Notes: a model not told the origin generated them from the letters alone. A DNA stretch of 64,000 nt from Lepidostoma basale (GCA_022606425.2 JAHDVF020000590.1:186001-250000); one strand, 5' to 3'; numbered from the stretch's first letter, positions 22,401 to 32,934 are shown. Program-made: numbers and translations.

Positions 22401-22679
22401 CGTCCGTGTGGCCGTGGCCTAACAGAACATAAAACTATTACAAGTGTAGGCATATGTATTCAGCATGAAATAAAAAAGGTACTTACCATATAGGATTCTA
22501 TTGAACTGGATCATAATTTGAGATTCGATTGTTACCGAATTGATTAAAAATGACCGAATTTACAAATAGTATTCATATCTAAGTTGTTTTTTTAAACATG
22601 AATAAAATCCTTCAAAGCACGAGGATTTCCTATAAACTTATAAGAATAAAGTAAAGACCCCTTGAAAACAAAGTAATAA
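22401..22679. other. AT-rich spacer
   Basis: Nothing recognised. Confidence 0.4.
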
Positions 22680-22945
22680 GTTCTCATTCTTGTCACAAAC
22701 CTTTAGACCGCGATGATCCCTTACAGAAATGAGGGAATCTTATTCAAATACACGCCCCAGTTGCCGTCACCGCGGTGGCTGCGGTCTAATCTGCATGACG
22801 GATTCTTAGCTTTACGACCTCCGAATATAAAACTCATATCCCAATGAGAGCTCGCTTCATTTAAAGTGACAAATGCGCGATTGTCCCCGAGCAGGTCTCT
22901 CCAGATCTCCCGCAGACCCGACGACAAGCTCTGCCGGCTTTTTGC
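22680..22945. other. Complex GC-richer block, possible conserved non-coding DNA
   Basis: A sharp rise in GC between very AT-rich flanks. Both strands have short open frames (the minus one reads GLREIWRDLLGDNRAFVTLN), but no splice sites or family are recognisable. Candidate regulatory or exonic DNA. Confidence 0.3.
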
Positions 22946-23284
22946 CTCAGATTTATTTACTTATTTTTCTGAATGTTATATAACTCCAATTATTTTAAAT
23001 GCATCGCAAAGCTTATTTGTAAGGAGGGATGCCGAGAGATAAAAAAACACGTGAATAATAATAAAATTTTATAAATTGCGCTTTCGGTATCGCAAGACCG
23101 GCTACGTGACTTAATCTGCAATATCCCTTCCGAAATCAAGACAACGAAGTCTATTTTAGGAGCTCTCTTTAGAATCTATTCTCTAGGATGAGCTTCCATC
23201 ATAGCATTAAGTTTCAAATACTACTATGAGATTAATTCAATTTATAGTCAGCCGCCTTAAATCATTAATTTTATTTAAAAATAA
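22946..23284. other. AT-rich spacer
   Basis: Nothing recognised. Confidence 0.4.
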
Positions 23285-23460
23285 TTTAATAGTCCATTGT
23301 TTTGGCCGAAACACTATGATACCTTAACAGTTTAAAAACTGTTAAATTAAGTAACTTTGTTTTTTTTGTATCACACTTGTATTTTATTTTACGCTATAGC
23401 TGTTTCATCAACCTATATTGACATCATCATTTGAAATTCAAAATTATATTAAAGGAATTA
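23285..23460 (-). mobile_element. Hammerhead-bearing repeat (ACAGCTGT family), copy J
   Basis: Has the flank CCATTGTTTTGGCCGAAACA (23294-23313) shared with 28195-28405 and 56915-57235. Contains the perfect palindrome TTAACAGTTTAAAAACTGTTAA (written here only by its half, TTAACAGTTTA). Minus-strand motif: ATGATGA (23424-23430), extra base, a TCAA/TTGA-type hairpin, GAAA (23403-23406) and ATAGCTGT on the plus strand (23396-23403). Confidence 0.55.
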
Positions 23461-25138
23461 TTCAAATTGACATGGGAACAAATACACATAAAAAATTGGA
23501 AAAATCACGAAAATTTGACATTTAATATACTATTGTAACACCTGATACAAAAAAACAAACTTACTTAATTTAACAGTTTTTAAAAATAATTTTAATAAAA
23601 ATCGCCTAAAGGAATACGAAGGTTATTAAATACACATTTGAATTTAAAATTTAGCAGGCAATTAAACACTCGATTATTAAATTGTCCTCCCCCACTTCAC
23701 ACTTTTGCACCGAATATGGATGCGTATTCGCCGCCCCTGTGAGGAAGTTATTAATTAGCTAATTAAATTAACTTTCAACAAACAAATTAGAACATGTTTT
23801 CCTTCAACTTAGTTTAATGAAGCTAAAATTAATACACTTATTTATAAACCTCACCTTAAATAGCGCGATACATAGTGGGGCTGATACCTCACTCGGCGCC
23901 AATACCCCAGTCACCGCAGCGCAGTAGCGGTGATGCTCACACAGGGATTATATACCTACAGTATAACCCCCCCACAGTACTTTTAAATACCCCGTGAAAA
24001 TTTGGCTCAAAACTATCGAAAATATTTTTTTTTCACATGGTGTATCAGAAATTGATATGGATGTATTTAATTATATTTAATGAAATACATGTATTTCAAT
24101 TGGTAGATTTGATTTGGATTGATTTAAGTTGATCGATTGAGAAACTACAATTTAATTGTCTACATATTTCTAGCAATTATATTAAATTCGATTAAATACA
24201 CAATCTTCTTCATGTCAGCTAGTTTCATAGGAATGGCACTGTAAAGAGACATCCATATCTTTAATATTCTCTTGCCATCGTGGGTGAAGGTTTGGTCGAC
24301 CATGTCATTTCCAAGGGAGCTAGGTGTGAATTTTAACAATGTCATACAATGATAGATGGCACATTAAGCAATTAAATACTTCTGAATAAACATGATCAGA
24401 ATTGGAGTTTGAGTAAAGAAAAATTCAAAATACCCAATTAATATTTTATTAAGAGTTTTTATTAAGCTTTCATTAATGTTTTAACATAAAACATATAGAA
24501 GGTCTACAGAAGCGAAATAATTTAGGATTTTTATTAGGAAAACTTTATTTGTTTGTCTGCGTAATATCCTAATATGCATTTCGACTCTTTGCAAGAATAA
24601 GCGTTATCTCGAAAAATTTAAAAATTGAAAAATGAAACAAGATACCTGTCTGAAAGAGACAACGTGACAACACAATATACCACTGTTGTGTTGTTTCTTT
24701 CCCTCATAAATTCTCTGTTTTTCACATTAAAAATACCATGTTTTTGAAGTAAATAAAGTTGAACACTGCGGATTTGATCTTGCAAAGAGGCGATTTATTT
24801 ACAAGCCGCCGCCGCTGGGATTCGATAATGGAAGTAGATATGGCGAGGGTTGCTAAAGATTGGCCCAGGGCTATGCCTCATAATTATAAAGCCAAGCATG
24901 TCAACATTATATTTATAAGATTCCGGAATGTTTGCTAAAATTAATAATTACCCTTCAGAAGTTCGGGACTCTCCGCCATGTTTACATTGTGCAGAGCGCA
25001 AACTTTTAATGATCCAATACCATCATTGAAAACGTGCTTATCAACATTTTCTGAGCGCATAGCTATTTGCCTCTGGCAAGCTTCAAACCTAATGTCCACG
25101 TCATATCTCATACAGGTATATTAATACCGAAAGTATAA
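23461..25138. other. Intergenic DNA; complex block at 24780-25090
   Basis: Mostly AT-rich. 24780-25090 is GC-richer and complex, with words such as TTATTTAC and CATAATTATAAAG, and might be regulatory. No gene recognised. Confidence 0.35.
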
Positions 25139-25610
25139 TTACAAGAGTCTTCTTCTTTTTCTTTCTCTTAGTTTAGGTCGAATGACCTGTTTATGACGGT
25201 GAGCTGTCCTGGGATGATGATCTCTCCATCTTTTTGGCGACCTTACTAGTATTCTCTTGCTGCTTGGGTTTTCATCTTTAACTCTTGTATTCACCATGCG
25301 GTCCACGTGATCTCTCCAAAAGCGCCTTCTGCTTATTCCCCATTCCACTATGTCCTCAACACCACAGCCAGACCTAATCGTTTCATTTCTGATCCGATCT
25401 CTGAGGGTTTTGTCTGCGATGGAACGCAGAGTTCGTATTTCTGCTACTCTAAGAAGGTTTTTCGATCTATTGGTATCGGCTCTGACCTCTATTCCATACG
25501 TCATAATGGGGCGGACGCATAATAATAATAATAAATTGAATAATTTATAGAGCGTCATTTTTATGAATTGATAATCTGAAGGGCGCTGTAAACGCATGCC
25601 TCGTATATAT
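25139..25610 (-). pseudogene. LINE RT C-terminal relic (family A)
   Basis: Minus strand stays mostly open: RPIMTYGIEVRADTNRSKNL, RTLRSIADKTLRDRIRNETI, DIVEWGISRRRFWRDHVDRM, LVRSPKRWRDHHPRTAHRHK. An (AAT)n insertion at 25518-25532 interrupts the frame, and 5' of it FIKMTLYKLFN replaces the usual IYKTC region. The 3' end has an (AAG)n-type tail at 25144-25165. Younger looking than most relics here. Confidence 0.88.
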
Positions 25611-25889
25611 TGACTTTACCTTCGGTTAGCATGTATTATTTCCTCCATATGGTGTCGCGCAAGCAGCCAGCCACGGCTGTCGCTTTGTCGGTTTGTGCTC
25701 GCACTTTTCGTCATATAGGCCACTGTAGCTACAGATCTCTACGAGTAAGAAAAAAATTGGTTGTAAAAATAACGTTAAATTCATATATAAATCAATATTA
25801 TGGAATCCCACAGTATTTACGTCTTAATTTTTTTAATGATTATAAATGTAAATTCATCAAAAATATTATGTTAACTATATTTACACTAA
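25611..25889. other. Spacer
   Basis: Overlapping open frames at 25610-25897 lack any motif. Nothing recognised. Confidence 0.4.
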
Positions 25890-25990
25890 CAAACTAACCA
25901 CCAAGCCGTCTTCCCGAAGGAATAGGCAGAATTAATGGACCACCGCAATTTTACCTGACTTACTTCTCTCGTTTCCTCAACATTCGTACA
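25890..25990 (-). pseudogene. RTE-type 3' end
   Basis: AAACTAACCACCAAGCCGTC and CGAAGGAATAGGCAGA are the antisense of the conserved tail (compare 61250-61300 and 52925-52975), truncated after about 100 bp. Confidence 0.75.
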
Positions 25991-26264
25991 TCATGTAATG
26001 CACGCATATCACATCACACATTTTACTATTTTTGTTTTAATAAAAATACGCTAAATTTGTTTTGTTTCAACAAAGTTTATTAACTTTATAAATCGTAATA
26101 GTGTTTTTATTTAAAACATAATTTTTCCGAATAATTACGTAATTATTAGAAAATAAAATCAAAACAAATAATAAATTTCGACTACTCATAATAAGCCGAG
26201 CGGAGTGGATGAGGAGATGCGTTGCCTTGCTGCAGACCAATCATTAGATTGAGACCGGAGAATA
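25991..26264. other. AT-rich spacer
   Basis: Nothing recognised beyond a short (AAT)n at 26261-26275. Confidence 0.4.
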
Positions 26265-26640
26265 ATAATAATAAGCCGATAAATTGCGAGTGACTCAAAA
26301 AGCCATGGAAAGAGCCATGTTAGGGATAAGCCTAAGAGACAGAGTCAGAAACGATACGGTGAGAGAAAAAACAAAGGTCACTGACATCATTCACCGGGTA
26401 GCGACTCTAAAGTGGCAATGGGCAGGTCACATAGCGAGAAGCTTGGACGAAAAATGGACAAGAACACTGCTGACCCGGAGACCGTGGATGGCAAAGAGAA
26501 GTTCAGGGCGACCGCTACTACGGTGGAAGGATGTCCTGAACAGACATGTCGGAATAGCCTGGAGGCAGACTGCACAAGACAGAGTGAGGTAAAAGCAAAT
26601 GGAACCCTTTGTCCAAGAGTAGAAGAACAATAATTAACCG
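26265..26640 (+). pseudogene. LINE C-terminal relic with an open 100-codon frame
   Basis: From 26284 reads VTQKAMERAMLGISLRDRVR, then TLKWQWAGHIARSLDEKW, SSGRPLLRWKDVLNRHVG and IAWRQTAQDRVR, the C-terminal tail of a widespread insect endonuclease/RT LINE. It is 5' truncated, begins right after an (AAT)n run, and ends near GTAGAAGAACAA. Similar C-termini lie at 29280-29430 and 59190-59460. Confidence 0.88.
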
Positions 26641-26684
26641 AATGAAATGTTTATAATCGTCTCATGTGATATTTTTAAAAGGCT

Positions 26685-26910
26685 GTCACATTCGAAGTCA
26701 GAAATCGACGAGCGTGCATGTTTTAATGTATGAAAGCGCACTTGGAGTAATTGATTTTACAAAACGGCGCACATAAAAAATAAATCATAATAAATAATAA
26801 TAATAATAATAAACGAATATAGAGAAATATTGAGAAGTATGACAGGATGGAGCAGTGTGTCTCCCTTCGAGGAAACGGCGCAACGGTTAGTAAGTTAGTT
26901 TTTAAATTGT
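26685..26910 (+). pseudogene. RTE-type 3' end, interrupted by another LINE tail
   Basis: GGCTGTCACATTCGAAGTC to CGTGCATG (26685-26722) and ATATTGAGAAGTATGACAGG to GGTTAGTAAGTTAGTT (26828-26910) are the two halves of the conserved RTE tail. About 85 bp between them is foreign. Confidence 0.75.
26727..26812 (+). mobile_element. CR1/L2-like 3' terminal fragment nested in the RTE tail
   Basis: GCGCACTTGGAGTAATTGA, AAAACGGCGCACATAAA and an AATAAT tail match the 3' end of the CR1/L2-like insertion at 31018-31085 (GCGCTCTTGAGGGGATTAC, AAAACGGCGCTTTAAAA, ATTATT). Both copies lie inside other LINE relics. Confidence 0.6.
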
Positions 26911-27354
26911 TTCAAAATATTTTAAGACATAGTTTGAAACTTGAAAATCCAATGAGTTTTTATCTTTTACCTTAAATGGTACATTAGATATCCGCCGGAT
27001 GGTAGGAACAGGATTATTCCTTATGAAGTCTAGCCGGCCCTGTGTCCAGTGTCAGTCCGGTCGGTCCCAGGAAGTGGACGCGGTCGGCTACAGGACCGGA
27101 GTAGGAGTTGGGACCAAGGTTCGGTCCAATGCACGCAAGGCTGGGCAAAACGAATTCTATTTCATTTGCATACGCGACGTCCGTTTAATCATGGATGCGG
27201 CAGAGCTGGATTGGAAATGTATTACTTGGGACAAAAATGTCACGCTTGTATTCATTATAGTTTTTATGAATTAATCATCTCAATGGCGATGTAGAAATTA
27301 CACCATTTTATGAACTAGTTAAAAATAAAAAAATAAACATTGACACTTGTTCGC
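26911..27354. other. Intergenic DNA; GC-richer block 26990-27230
   Basis: The block has overlapping plus frames (91 and 81 codons) with no recognised domain. It may be single-copy functional DNA or an unknown repeat. Confidence 0.3.
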
Positions 27355-27475
27355 AACACCGGACAATGCTAATATATGTTAGCAAATTAGCTATCACCAT
27401 AATCTCATAAAATTATTTGTGATACGTGTAATTACAGCGTTTCTAATTTAAACATTAAAAGTTTGAGGGCTGGTC
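27355..27475 (+). mobile_element. Hammerhead-family repeat fragment, worn
   Basis: GCTAAT...GTTAGC hairpin (27368-27383) followed by AAAT and TAGCTAT, then AATTATTTGTGATACGTG, matching the minus-strand copy at 22290-22400. The GAAA and CTGANGA boxes are damaged. Confidence 0.4.
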
Positions 27476-27584
27476 TTGATCAATATTTACCTCAGGATTT
27501 GTTAATTTTAAGAATTTGCACTTTGAGCCACGATATAAATTCTGACGGGTTCTCAGTGTAATTGAGGTCTGCAGGAAGATGGTT

Positions 27585-27745
27585 ATTGCGTAGATTTTCA
27601 CGGTTGGCAGCAATATGTTTGATGTGTCTGAACAGACACAACACATATCACATTCATTACCCTGAAGATGGAGACTGCAACGATCTCCGAAACGTCGGTC
27701 GAGAAGGAGTTATCACACGGTGTTACCCAAAAACACATCAAACAT
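27585..27745 (+). mobile_element. 161-bp hammerhead-bearing insertion with 12-bp target duplication
   Basis: Flanked by perfect direct repeats AGGAAGATGGTT at 27573-27584 and 27746-27757. Contains an internal inverted repeat TGTTTGATGTGT (27616-27627) / ACACATCAAACA (27733-27744) and one hammerhead-like motif (27659-27699). No coding capacity. Size and long target duplication fit a truncated Penelope-like element or retrozyme-type retroelement better than a cut-and-paste MITE. Confidence 0.75.
27659..27699 (+). ncRNA. Hammerhead-like motif, ACGT helix III
   Basis: Helix I: ACC (27659-27661) pairs GGT (27697-27699). CTGAAGA is intact (27662-27668). One extra T. Helix II GGAGA/TCTCC (27670-27674 with 27684-27688) is perfect. 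GAAA is at 27689-27692. The palindrome ACGT (27692-27695) could pair between two molecules. Predicted cleavage would be after C 27696 (GTC). All core bases except the extra T are canonical. Confidence 0.5.
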
Positions 27746-27800
27746 AGGAAGATGGTTCCAGATTGAAGGGCTGGCTACCGTGAAGGCTCGGTCTTATATA

Positions 27801-28194
27801 TGTACGATAAACTGAATTTAATTTTTATTATACGAGTATATATCAAGTATTTGTATAAACAATTAACTTACAGATTTGTGAGTGCAACATTTGTTTATTT
27901 TTACATGTATAGTTTAATTGTTTCCATAGTTAGTGTTTGATACATAATTGTCCATGCTGAAAATATCTTTTGACACCATTAATATTTAAAGTTTATAAGC
28001 ATAAACTGCATTTGAATTAAAATTGATAATTCTGTACAGATTCAATAAAGTGGTGTGAGAACACATCCCTTTCGGACTCTTCGCTGAATGGGAATACCTT
28101 GTGAGGTATTCCCATTTTCCAATTTAATAATAGCGTTTTGGTCCCAGTACAGGAATAAAATGAAACGTATGTTTTTAGATTTTTTAAATTATTA
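27801..28194. other. AT-rich spacer with an inverted repeat
   Basis: GGGAATACC...GGTATTCCC (28090-28114) is a short perfect hairpin. No gene recognised. Confidence 0.45.
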
Positions 28195-28405
28195 ATTTTA
28201 TTTTCTAGATAATCCATTGTTTTGGCGGAAACATTTTGATATTTCAACATAAATATCTAAATTGAATATAATTAGTCGCGACAGCTGTTTCGCTAACCGA
28301 TGCTAGAATCGTACAACTGTAAAATAGTTGATTGTAAGACCTGACGATGCTAACATCCGTTAGCGAAACAGCTGTCGCGACTAATTATATTCAATTTTGA
28401 TATTC
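28195..28405. mobile_element. Foldback with hammerhead-like arms (ACAGCTGT family), copy H
   Basis: Family flank ATAATCCATTGTTTTGG (28210-28226). Arms 28247-28296 and 28352-28402 are nearly perfect inverted copies around GTCGCGACAGCTGTTTCGC. The minus arm has lost the CTGANGA box. The plus arm keeps it. Confidence 0.7.
28340..28377 (+). ncRNA. Hammerhead-like motif with intact core
   Basis: CTGACGA (28341-28347), extra T, perfect 6-bp hairpin GCTAAC/GTTAGC (28349-28364), GAAA (28365-28368), 8-nt palindrome ACAGCTGT (28368-28375), then C (28376). Helix I is poor: only the first pair (28340 with 28377) forms, which weakens the ribozyme reading for this copy. Confidence 0.4.
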
Positions 28406-29279
28406 ATAACCAAGTTTTTATTTATTTAAACATTTAATAATTTTATTTTCGTTGTATATAAAATAGAAGAAATATAACATTTAGTTTACAAATCCTAGAT
28501 CTGGCCCTGTTGCGTATGCATACAATAACAATAAGGGAAAGGATGGTCCGGAGCGGTGATGAACGCTGCCCCAGGGTTTTATAAATGTAAATAATTTGTG
28601 TAAAGCAATTAAATTACTACGGCGATGTTCCGTCTTCCTACTATTATAGAGTACACACAGAGTTGGAGACAATATAAGGCGCGTGTTTTAATTGAGTGGT
28701 ACCTACCTAATTGGCCGCCTAGATAACAGGTTGTAAACTTAAGACTTAATGAGTTGTGGGGCCACTGAGTTAATGCGTATTAAACAAGTAATAAATTACA
28801 GTTTAGGGCAGGCACTATCGAGGGACGATACGGAGTCGAACCCTAATCGTTGATAAGACCAAATCATTCTTAGAATGAAAATATTTGTAAGTCGATATTC
28901 TTTTTAATGCTTTTGTTTTGTGAGTGGTCATATACCAAGCTTAAGTTCAACGCTCGTCAATCTCCTGATTTGTTCGTTTGCATAACGGTTAGGTTAAGAC
29001 AATACCAGCATTCAAAAAACAAAAAGGTAGGAATATTTTTGATAGCTTTTTAATGGGTATTTAAAACAGTAGATTCCATTATCGTGGAAATTTTTTCTTA
29101 TGTGTATCGATATCTCGGTTCTTAAAATGTTTTAGAATTGCCTATAAAACTTATATTGTGCTGAGCAGCATGCACGAGTTGAGCGGGACATATAGTCAGA
29201 CAGGACAGTTCTAGATGGGTACCTACCCAGAATACTAAAACTATAAAATAATGAATAAGGAATAGATGTATCGAGAAGT
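28406..29279. other. Intergenic DNA, nothing recognised
   Basis: No gene or known repeat. Confidence 0.45.
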
Positions 29280-29430
29280 CACCATAAAGATGGACTGATG
29301 ACGTTGCCCGAATAGCTGAGAAAACCTGGATGCGAAAGGGACAAAATAGGGACGAGTGCAGAAAAATTAAAGAGGCCTATATCCAGCCGTGGAGGGAAGA
29401 AGGCTGGAGGAGAAGATAATGGATGAGTTA
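29280..29430 (+). pseudogene. LINE C-terminal relic
   Basis: Reads RWTDDVARIAEKTWMRKGQN and DECRKIKEAYIQPWREEGW, the extreme C-terminus of an endonuclease/RT LINE, ending near GGAGGAGAAGA. The copy at 59330-59460 is closely similar. Confidence 0.75.
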
Positions 29431-30084
29431 ATAAAATATCATGTTTCGAATAACAATTAATCCAACGTATGTTATTATCGGACACAATACGGATTGTCAA
29501 CCCTTACCGGCTTGAGCGAGTCCCGGGAGGCCGAGCTCACACCCATACTAATAATTATCTTAAGTCGTGCTTCTGATGATGGAGACTGCACATATATTTA
29601 CGATATTCCTGTTATAAAGCGAAATAATCAATAATAATCCCATAATATGCGATTTATTGTGGTAAATTGATACTTAAACATTATCTCTTTCATTAAATGC
29701 GTGTATCGCAATGTTCGAGATTATATATTTTCTTTCATCTTAAAGAGATATCTCTGAATGCAGTTCTACAGCGCGCGGAGGGTTAAAATGATTATATTCG
29801 CTCCGTTTGTTTGAGTGGATAAGTATTTAAGAGGCATTCTTTAATAGTTTTACGAAGTGGTGTAGTAAAATGGAAGTGACCGAATTCCGTATAATTGTTA
29901 TACCGGAAAAAATGTTTAGGAGTAATAAAAAGGCTATAATGCGCCCGAACAACGCACTCGAGATACTGATAGCAAAGTAACGTTAAAGTCATCCTTTCCA
30001 TACCCAACTTATGTTACAACCATCCCTGTGAGGTGAAGTTCTTTGAAAGCTTTCTGATTTTATTGACGAAAATAATAAATTAGA
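29431..30084. other. Intergenic DNA, nothing recognised
   Basis: No gene or known repeat. Confidence 0.45.
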
Positions 30085-31600
30085 ATATAATAAAGTAGTC
30101 TATATATGTTTTGTCGATTCGATTAAGGAATTTGACAGGGTGTTGCTAAGGGACATTGTGAGAAATCTATAGGAAGAAAGAATACAGGACAATTGATAAA
30201 GACTGTCTCAAGACCTGTATATCAATTGCAAAACAAAAAATATGGTTGACAATAATGGACGAAATCATAGAAGAGGCTTGAGACAAGGTTATAAAATGGG
30301 CAGTAAAACTGTGAACGTCATTTATTTGCTATGCAAACGATGCCGCATTAATAACTGAGTCTGAAGATGCCTTGCAAATAATGTTGTACAAATTCCACAC
30401 AGTATCACAAAGGCCAAATATGGCTATATCAGACAGCAAAACAAAAAGTCTCACTATATCTAGACAACCTACAAGATGTAAGCTGACTGTTGATGATACA
30501 CTAAGTAAAGAAACTTCAAACTGCGTTCAATGCAGCAGCAAGACTCATTAAAGGCATTCCAAAAAGTCCCATATAACAAAACATCTCAAAAAACTTCACT
30601 GGCTTAAAAGTCCAGAGAGAATCCAGTATAAACTCTGCTAGACAGTCTTGCTACACAAAGACAAAGCGCTACATGGAATGGACGGAAACGGAACGGACAG
30701 CCAAAATAAAAGGAAATCTACACTTCGCTCAGCGAACTCCTCGGCAATAGGGATATAAGTTGAACCGAAGCGTTGCCCTAGTACAAATTTTGGAGATCAT
30801 GCCTTTGCGGTAGCCGGTCCATCAGCTTGGAACAATTTCCTTCACACCTTAGATGCAGAAATGATCGGAAAGATTTCAGATCTAAGCTGAAAACACATCT
30901 TTTTTATATTTCATATCCTATTAAAAACTTATATATTTTGTTCTATCATACTTTCTAACAGATCGCGAATAACTAATCAGAAGCAGCGTTCACATTTAGA
31001 TTTAAAACATGTCTTAATGCGCTCTTGAGGGGATTACATCACAAAAACGGCGCTTTAAAAGTTAGCATATTATTATTTTAATTATTACACCAGTGGAGCA
31101 AGTAATGAGTTTCAGATATTTGGGAGTAGAGATTTGCAGCCATAATGACCTTTATACCGAAGTACGAGAACAAGTCAGTAAAGCCTCTGCCGTGTCAGGG
31201 TATCTAAAGAATCTGGTCTGGAAGAAGAACCACACGCGTATCGACAGCAAGGTCAGAATTTATAAGACATGCGTGCGATCTATCATGACGTACGCCGTAG
31301 AGACGCGGGCCGACACTGTGCGAACCAAGGGTCTACTAAGAACATCGGAGTGAAGGTCCTAAGATCAGTTCTGCCCGTTCAATGAAGTAGATACAAAAGA
31401 AAATACTAGAGGGACCATATATTATATCTCGAATGGATAGTGACAGACTCGCATAACAGCGGCTTATGAAAACCCCTTCGGACACCGCCCACCTGGAAGA
31501 CCGTCTAAGAGATGGAGGGACAGCTGGACTTCATCATCCTACGAGACATGATTCCCGTGTCACAGATCGTCAGATCTATAAAAAGAAGAAGAAGATTTTT
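30085..31600 (+). pseudogene. LINE relic (family A), RT domain to 3' end
   Basis: Segments in order: VDSIKEFDRVLLRDIVRNL (about 30110-30170), RGLRQGYKMGS, the YADD box as CYANDAALI-like residues (30330), MAISDSKTKSLTIS (30420-30470), then after an insertion VEQVMSFRYLGVEICSHNDL (31093-31150) and CVRSIMTYAVETRADTVR. The 3' end at 31580-31600 is (AAG)n. Frameshifts and stops abound. Its middle is interrupted at 30502-31085. Confidence 0.85.
30502..31085 (+). mobile_element. CR1/L2-like LINE 3' fragment nested in the family A relic
   Basis: Reads KLQTAFNAAARLIKGIPKSP, then FGDHAFAVAGPSAWNNF and RSKLKTHLFYISYP, typical of CR1/L2/Rex C-termini. Ends in an ATTATT-type tail, as CR1/L2 elements do. 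The host sequence resumes exactly (TGATGATAC | CAGTGGAGCA) when compared with 1-495. A 5-bp TACAC occurs at both junctions (30497-30501 and 31086-31090). Confidence 0.8.
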
Positions 31601-32599
31601 TTCAAGCAGGTGTTTACGAAGATTTAACATTATTTACGATTCTATATTATTTAAAATATACTTCTATATTATGCATAATTCGACTAATCTACTGCTGATT
31701 AGACATGTGTGACCGGAAGCTGTCCAGTAGTTAGGAGTATTTAAAAAACTTTTTGACTAAAAAATGTATAGAAATTAACAACGCATTATAAATTTATTTG
31801 TTTTCTTGAGCACAAATACAAATTAATAAATAAATTTAGTCATAAACATAATAATTTGTTTCATGAAAAAAATCGTCTTATTTTATTATTATTTACACAT
31901 TAAACATGTGAAAAAAGATATATTTTTTCCTTGAAGTGAACATACAAGAATTAATTTATTATTCAATATTTTTTGTATTAGATTCACCCCTCTAAGTCAC
32001 TATCAAATGTGTTCTTTAACTCACCTTTCAACATATAATATTAAGAAAACAAGAAACACTTTAATATATAGGGGGCAAGGAAAGTGCCTCCACTGTAGCG
32101 ATACTATAACTATAACTATGTATAACTTTAACACCCAGCGTCTGAAATGACACAGTCAGTCAGACCTTCCACCACAATAGCAATGAAGAAGAAGAAGACT
32201 TCAATAATAAATATTTATTGAGGCGTTTAAGATTTAAGAAACAAGCTGGACTAGTTGTTATTAACTATAATAGATATAATTACGTTTCAGTGGCAAACCC
32301 TTGAATAGTGTCGAAGCCTTTACCTTCTTGGCCCAGCATCGAAATGTATGAATGAGTGTAATCTATAATTTATTATGCGCAACGAGGTGAAAAATGGGCT
32401 CGTGTTAACAGCTTCCAGAGCAATACTTGTCAGACACGTCCCAAATTTGTACCAATATCGATAGTAAATACTATGTTATGTTATTGACACAACGCGTATT
32501 ATTTATTGTAATATGCAGATCACTACCTACCGGAATAGCACGACAGTGGATTGTGAATACCGAATAATAAATCAATTTATTCATTCTAATCAATATTAA
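31601..32599. other. Intergenic DNA; possible LINE tail at 32130-32200
   Basis: 32150-32195 (CAGTCAGTCAGACCTTCCAC then AATGAAGAAGAAGAAGA) looks like a LINE 3' end with an (AAG)n tail, too short to assign. The rest is AT-rich without features. Confidence 0.35.
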
Positions 32600-32654
32600 T
32601 TTATAAAAGTATACAGATTGTTTAGTGGCTTTGGATTAAATTTATATAAAAACA

Positions 32655-32815
32655 ACAACAACATTGGCGCTACAGCCCACCATGGGCCCAGGCCTCCTCC
32701 AGAATTCGTCGCCACATTCCCTGGTCGATCACCCGCATTCTCCAGTTTGTAACAACAATTGCCCCGATATTCCCCTCCATACCATCCATCCACCTCAGTA
32801 TTGGTCTTTCCAATA
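32655..32815 (-). pseudogene. LINE C-terminal end with (CAA)n-type tail
   Basis: Minus strand reads ILRWMDGMEGNIGAIVVTNW, RMRVIDQGMWRRILEEAWAH, GGL then a stop and a (TTG)n tail (CAACAACAACA on the plus strand at 32652-32662). A well-preserved C-terminal snippet of an insect LINE. Confidence 0.8.
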
Positions 32816-32820
32816 GTAGT

Positions 32821-32858
32821 GACAAATATCGTTTCGCCTTGCGAGGGCATTCTCAAAC
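32821..32858 (-). ncRNA. Hammerhead-like motif, worn
   Basis: Minus strand: TTGAGAA (from CTGANGA, two changes), extra T, hairpin GCC...GGC, GAAA (32832-32835), then CGATATTTGTC where sister copies have the palindrome ACAAATTTGT. Confidence 0.35.
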
Positions 32859-32934
32859 AAATTATAAAAATTTTCCCAACTTGTTATTTACTTGCTTATT
32901 GTTGCTTGGACAATGATGTAAAACTCTATATAAA

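Larger units (their letters stand above)
27440..27800 (-). pseudogene. CR1/L2-like LINE C-terminal relic split by an insertion
   Basis: Minus strand from 27793 reads DRAFTVASPSIWNHLP and, past the insertion at 27585-27745, continues ADLNYTENPSEFISWLK. This is the hallmark C-terminus of CR1/L2/Rex-type LINEs (GDRAFSVAAPxLWNxLP). With one copy of the 12-bp duplication removed the frame joins without a break. Confidence 0.8.
32600..32880. mobile_element. Foldback fragment (GATTGTTTAGTGG family) with nested LINE end
   Basis: Left part GATTGTTTAGTGGCTTTGGA (32617-32636) and right part GACAAATATCGTTTCGCC to TTCTCAAAC (32821-32858) belong to the family at 62991-63202. The space between them is filled by an antisense LINE end. 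Confidence 0.6.

Noticed and set aside
27616..27744. A 129-bp TA-flanked mariner-type MITE inside the 27585-27745 insertion
   Set aside because: The inner inverted repeat is flanked by TA, but the 12-bp direct repeats and the restored reading frame place the true borders further out.
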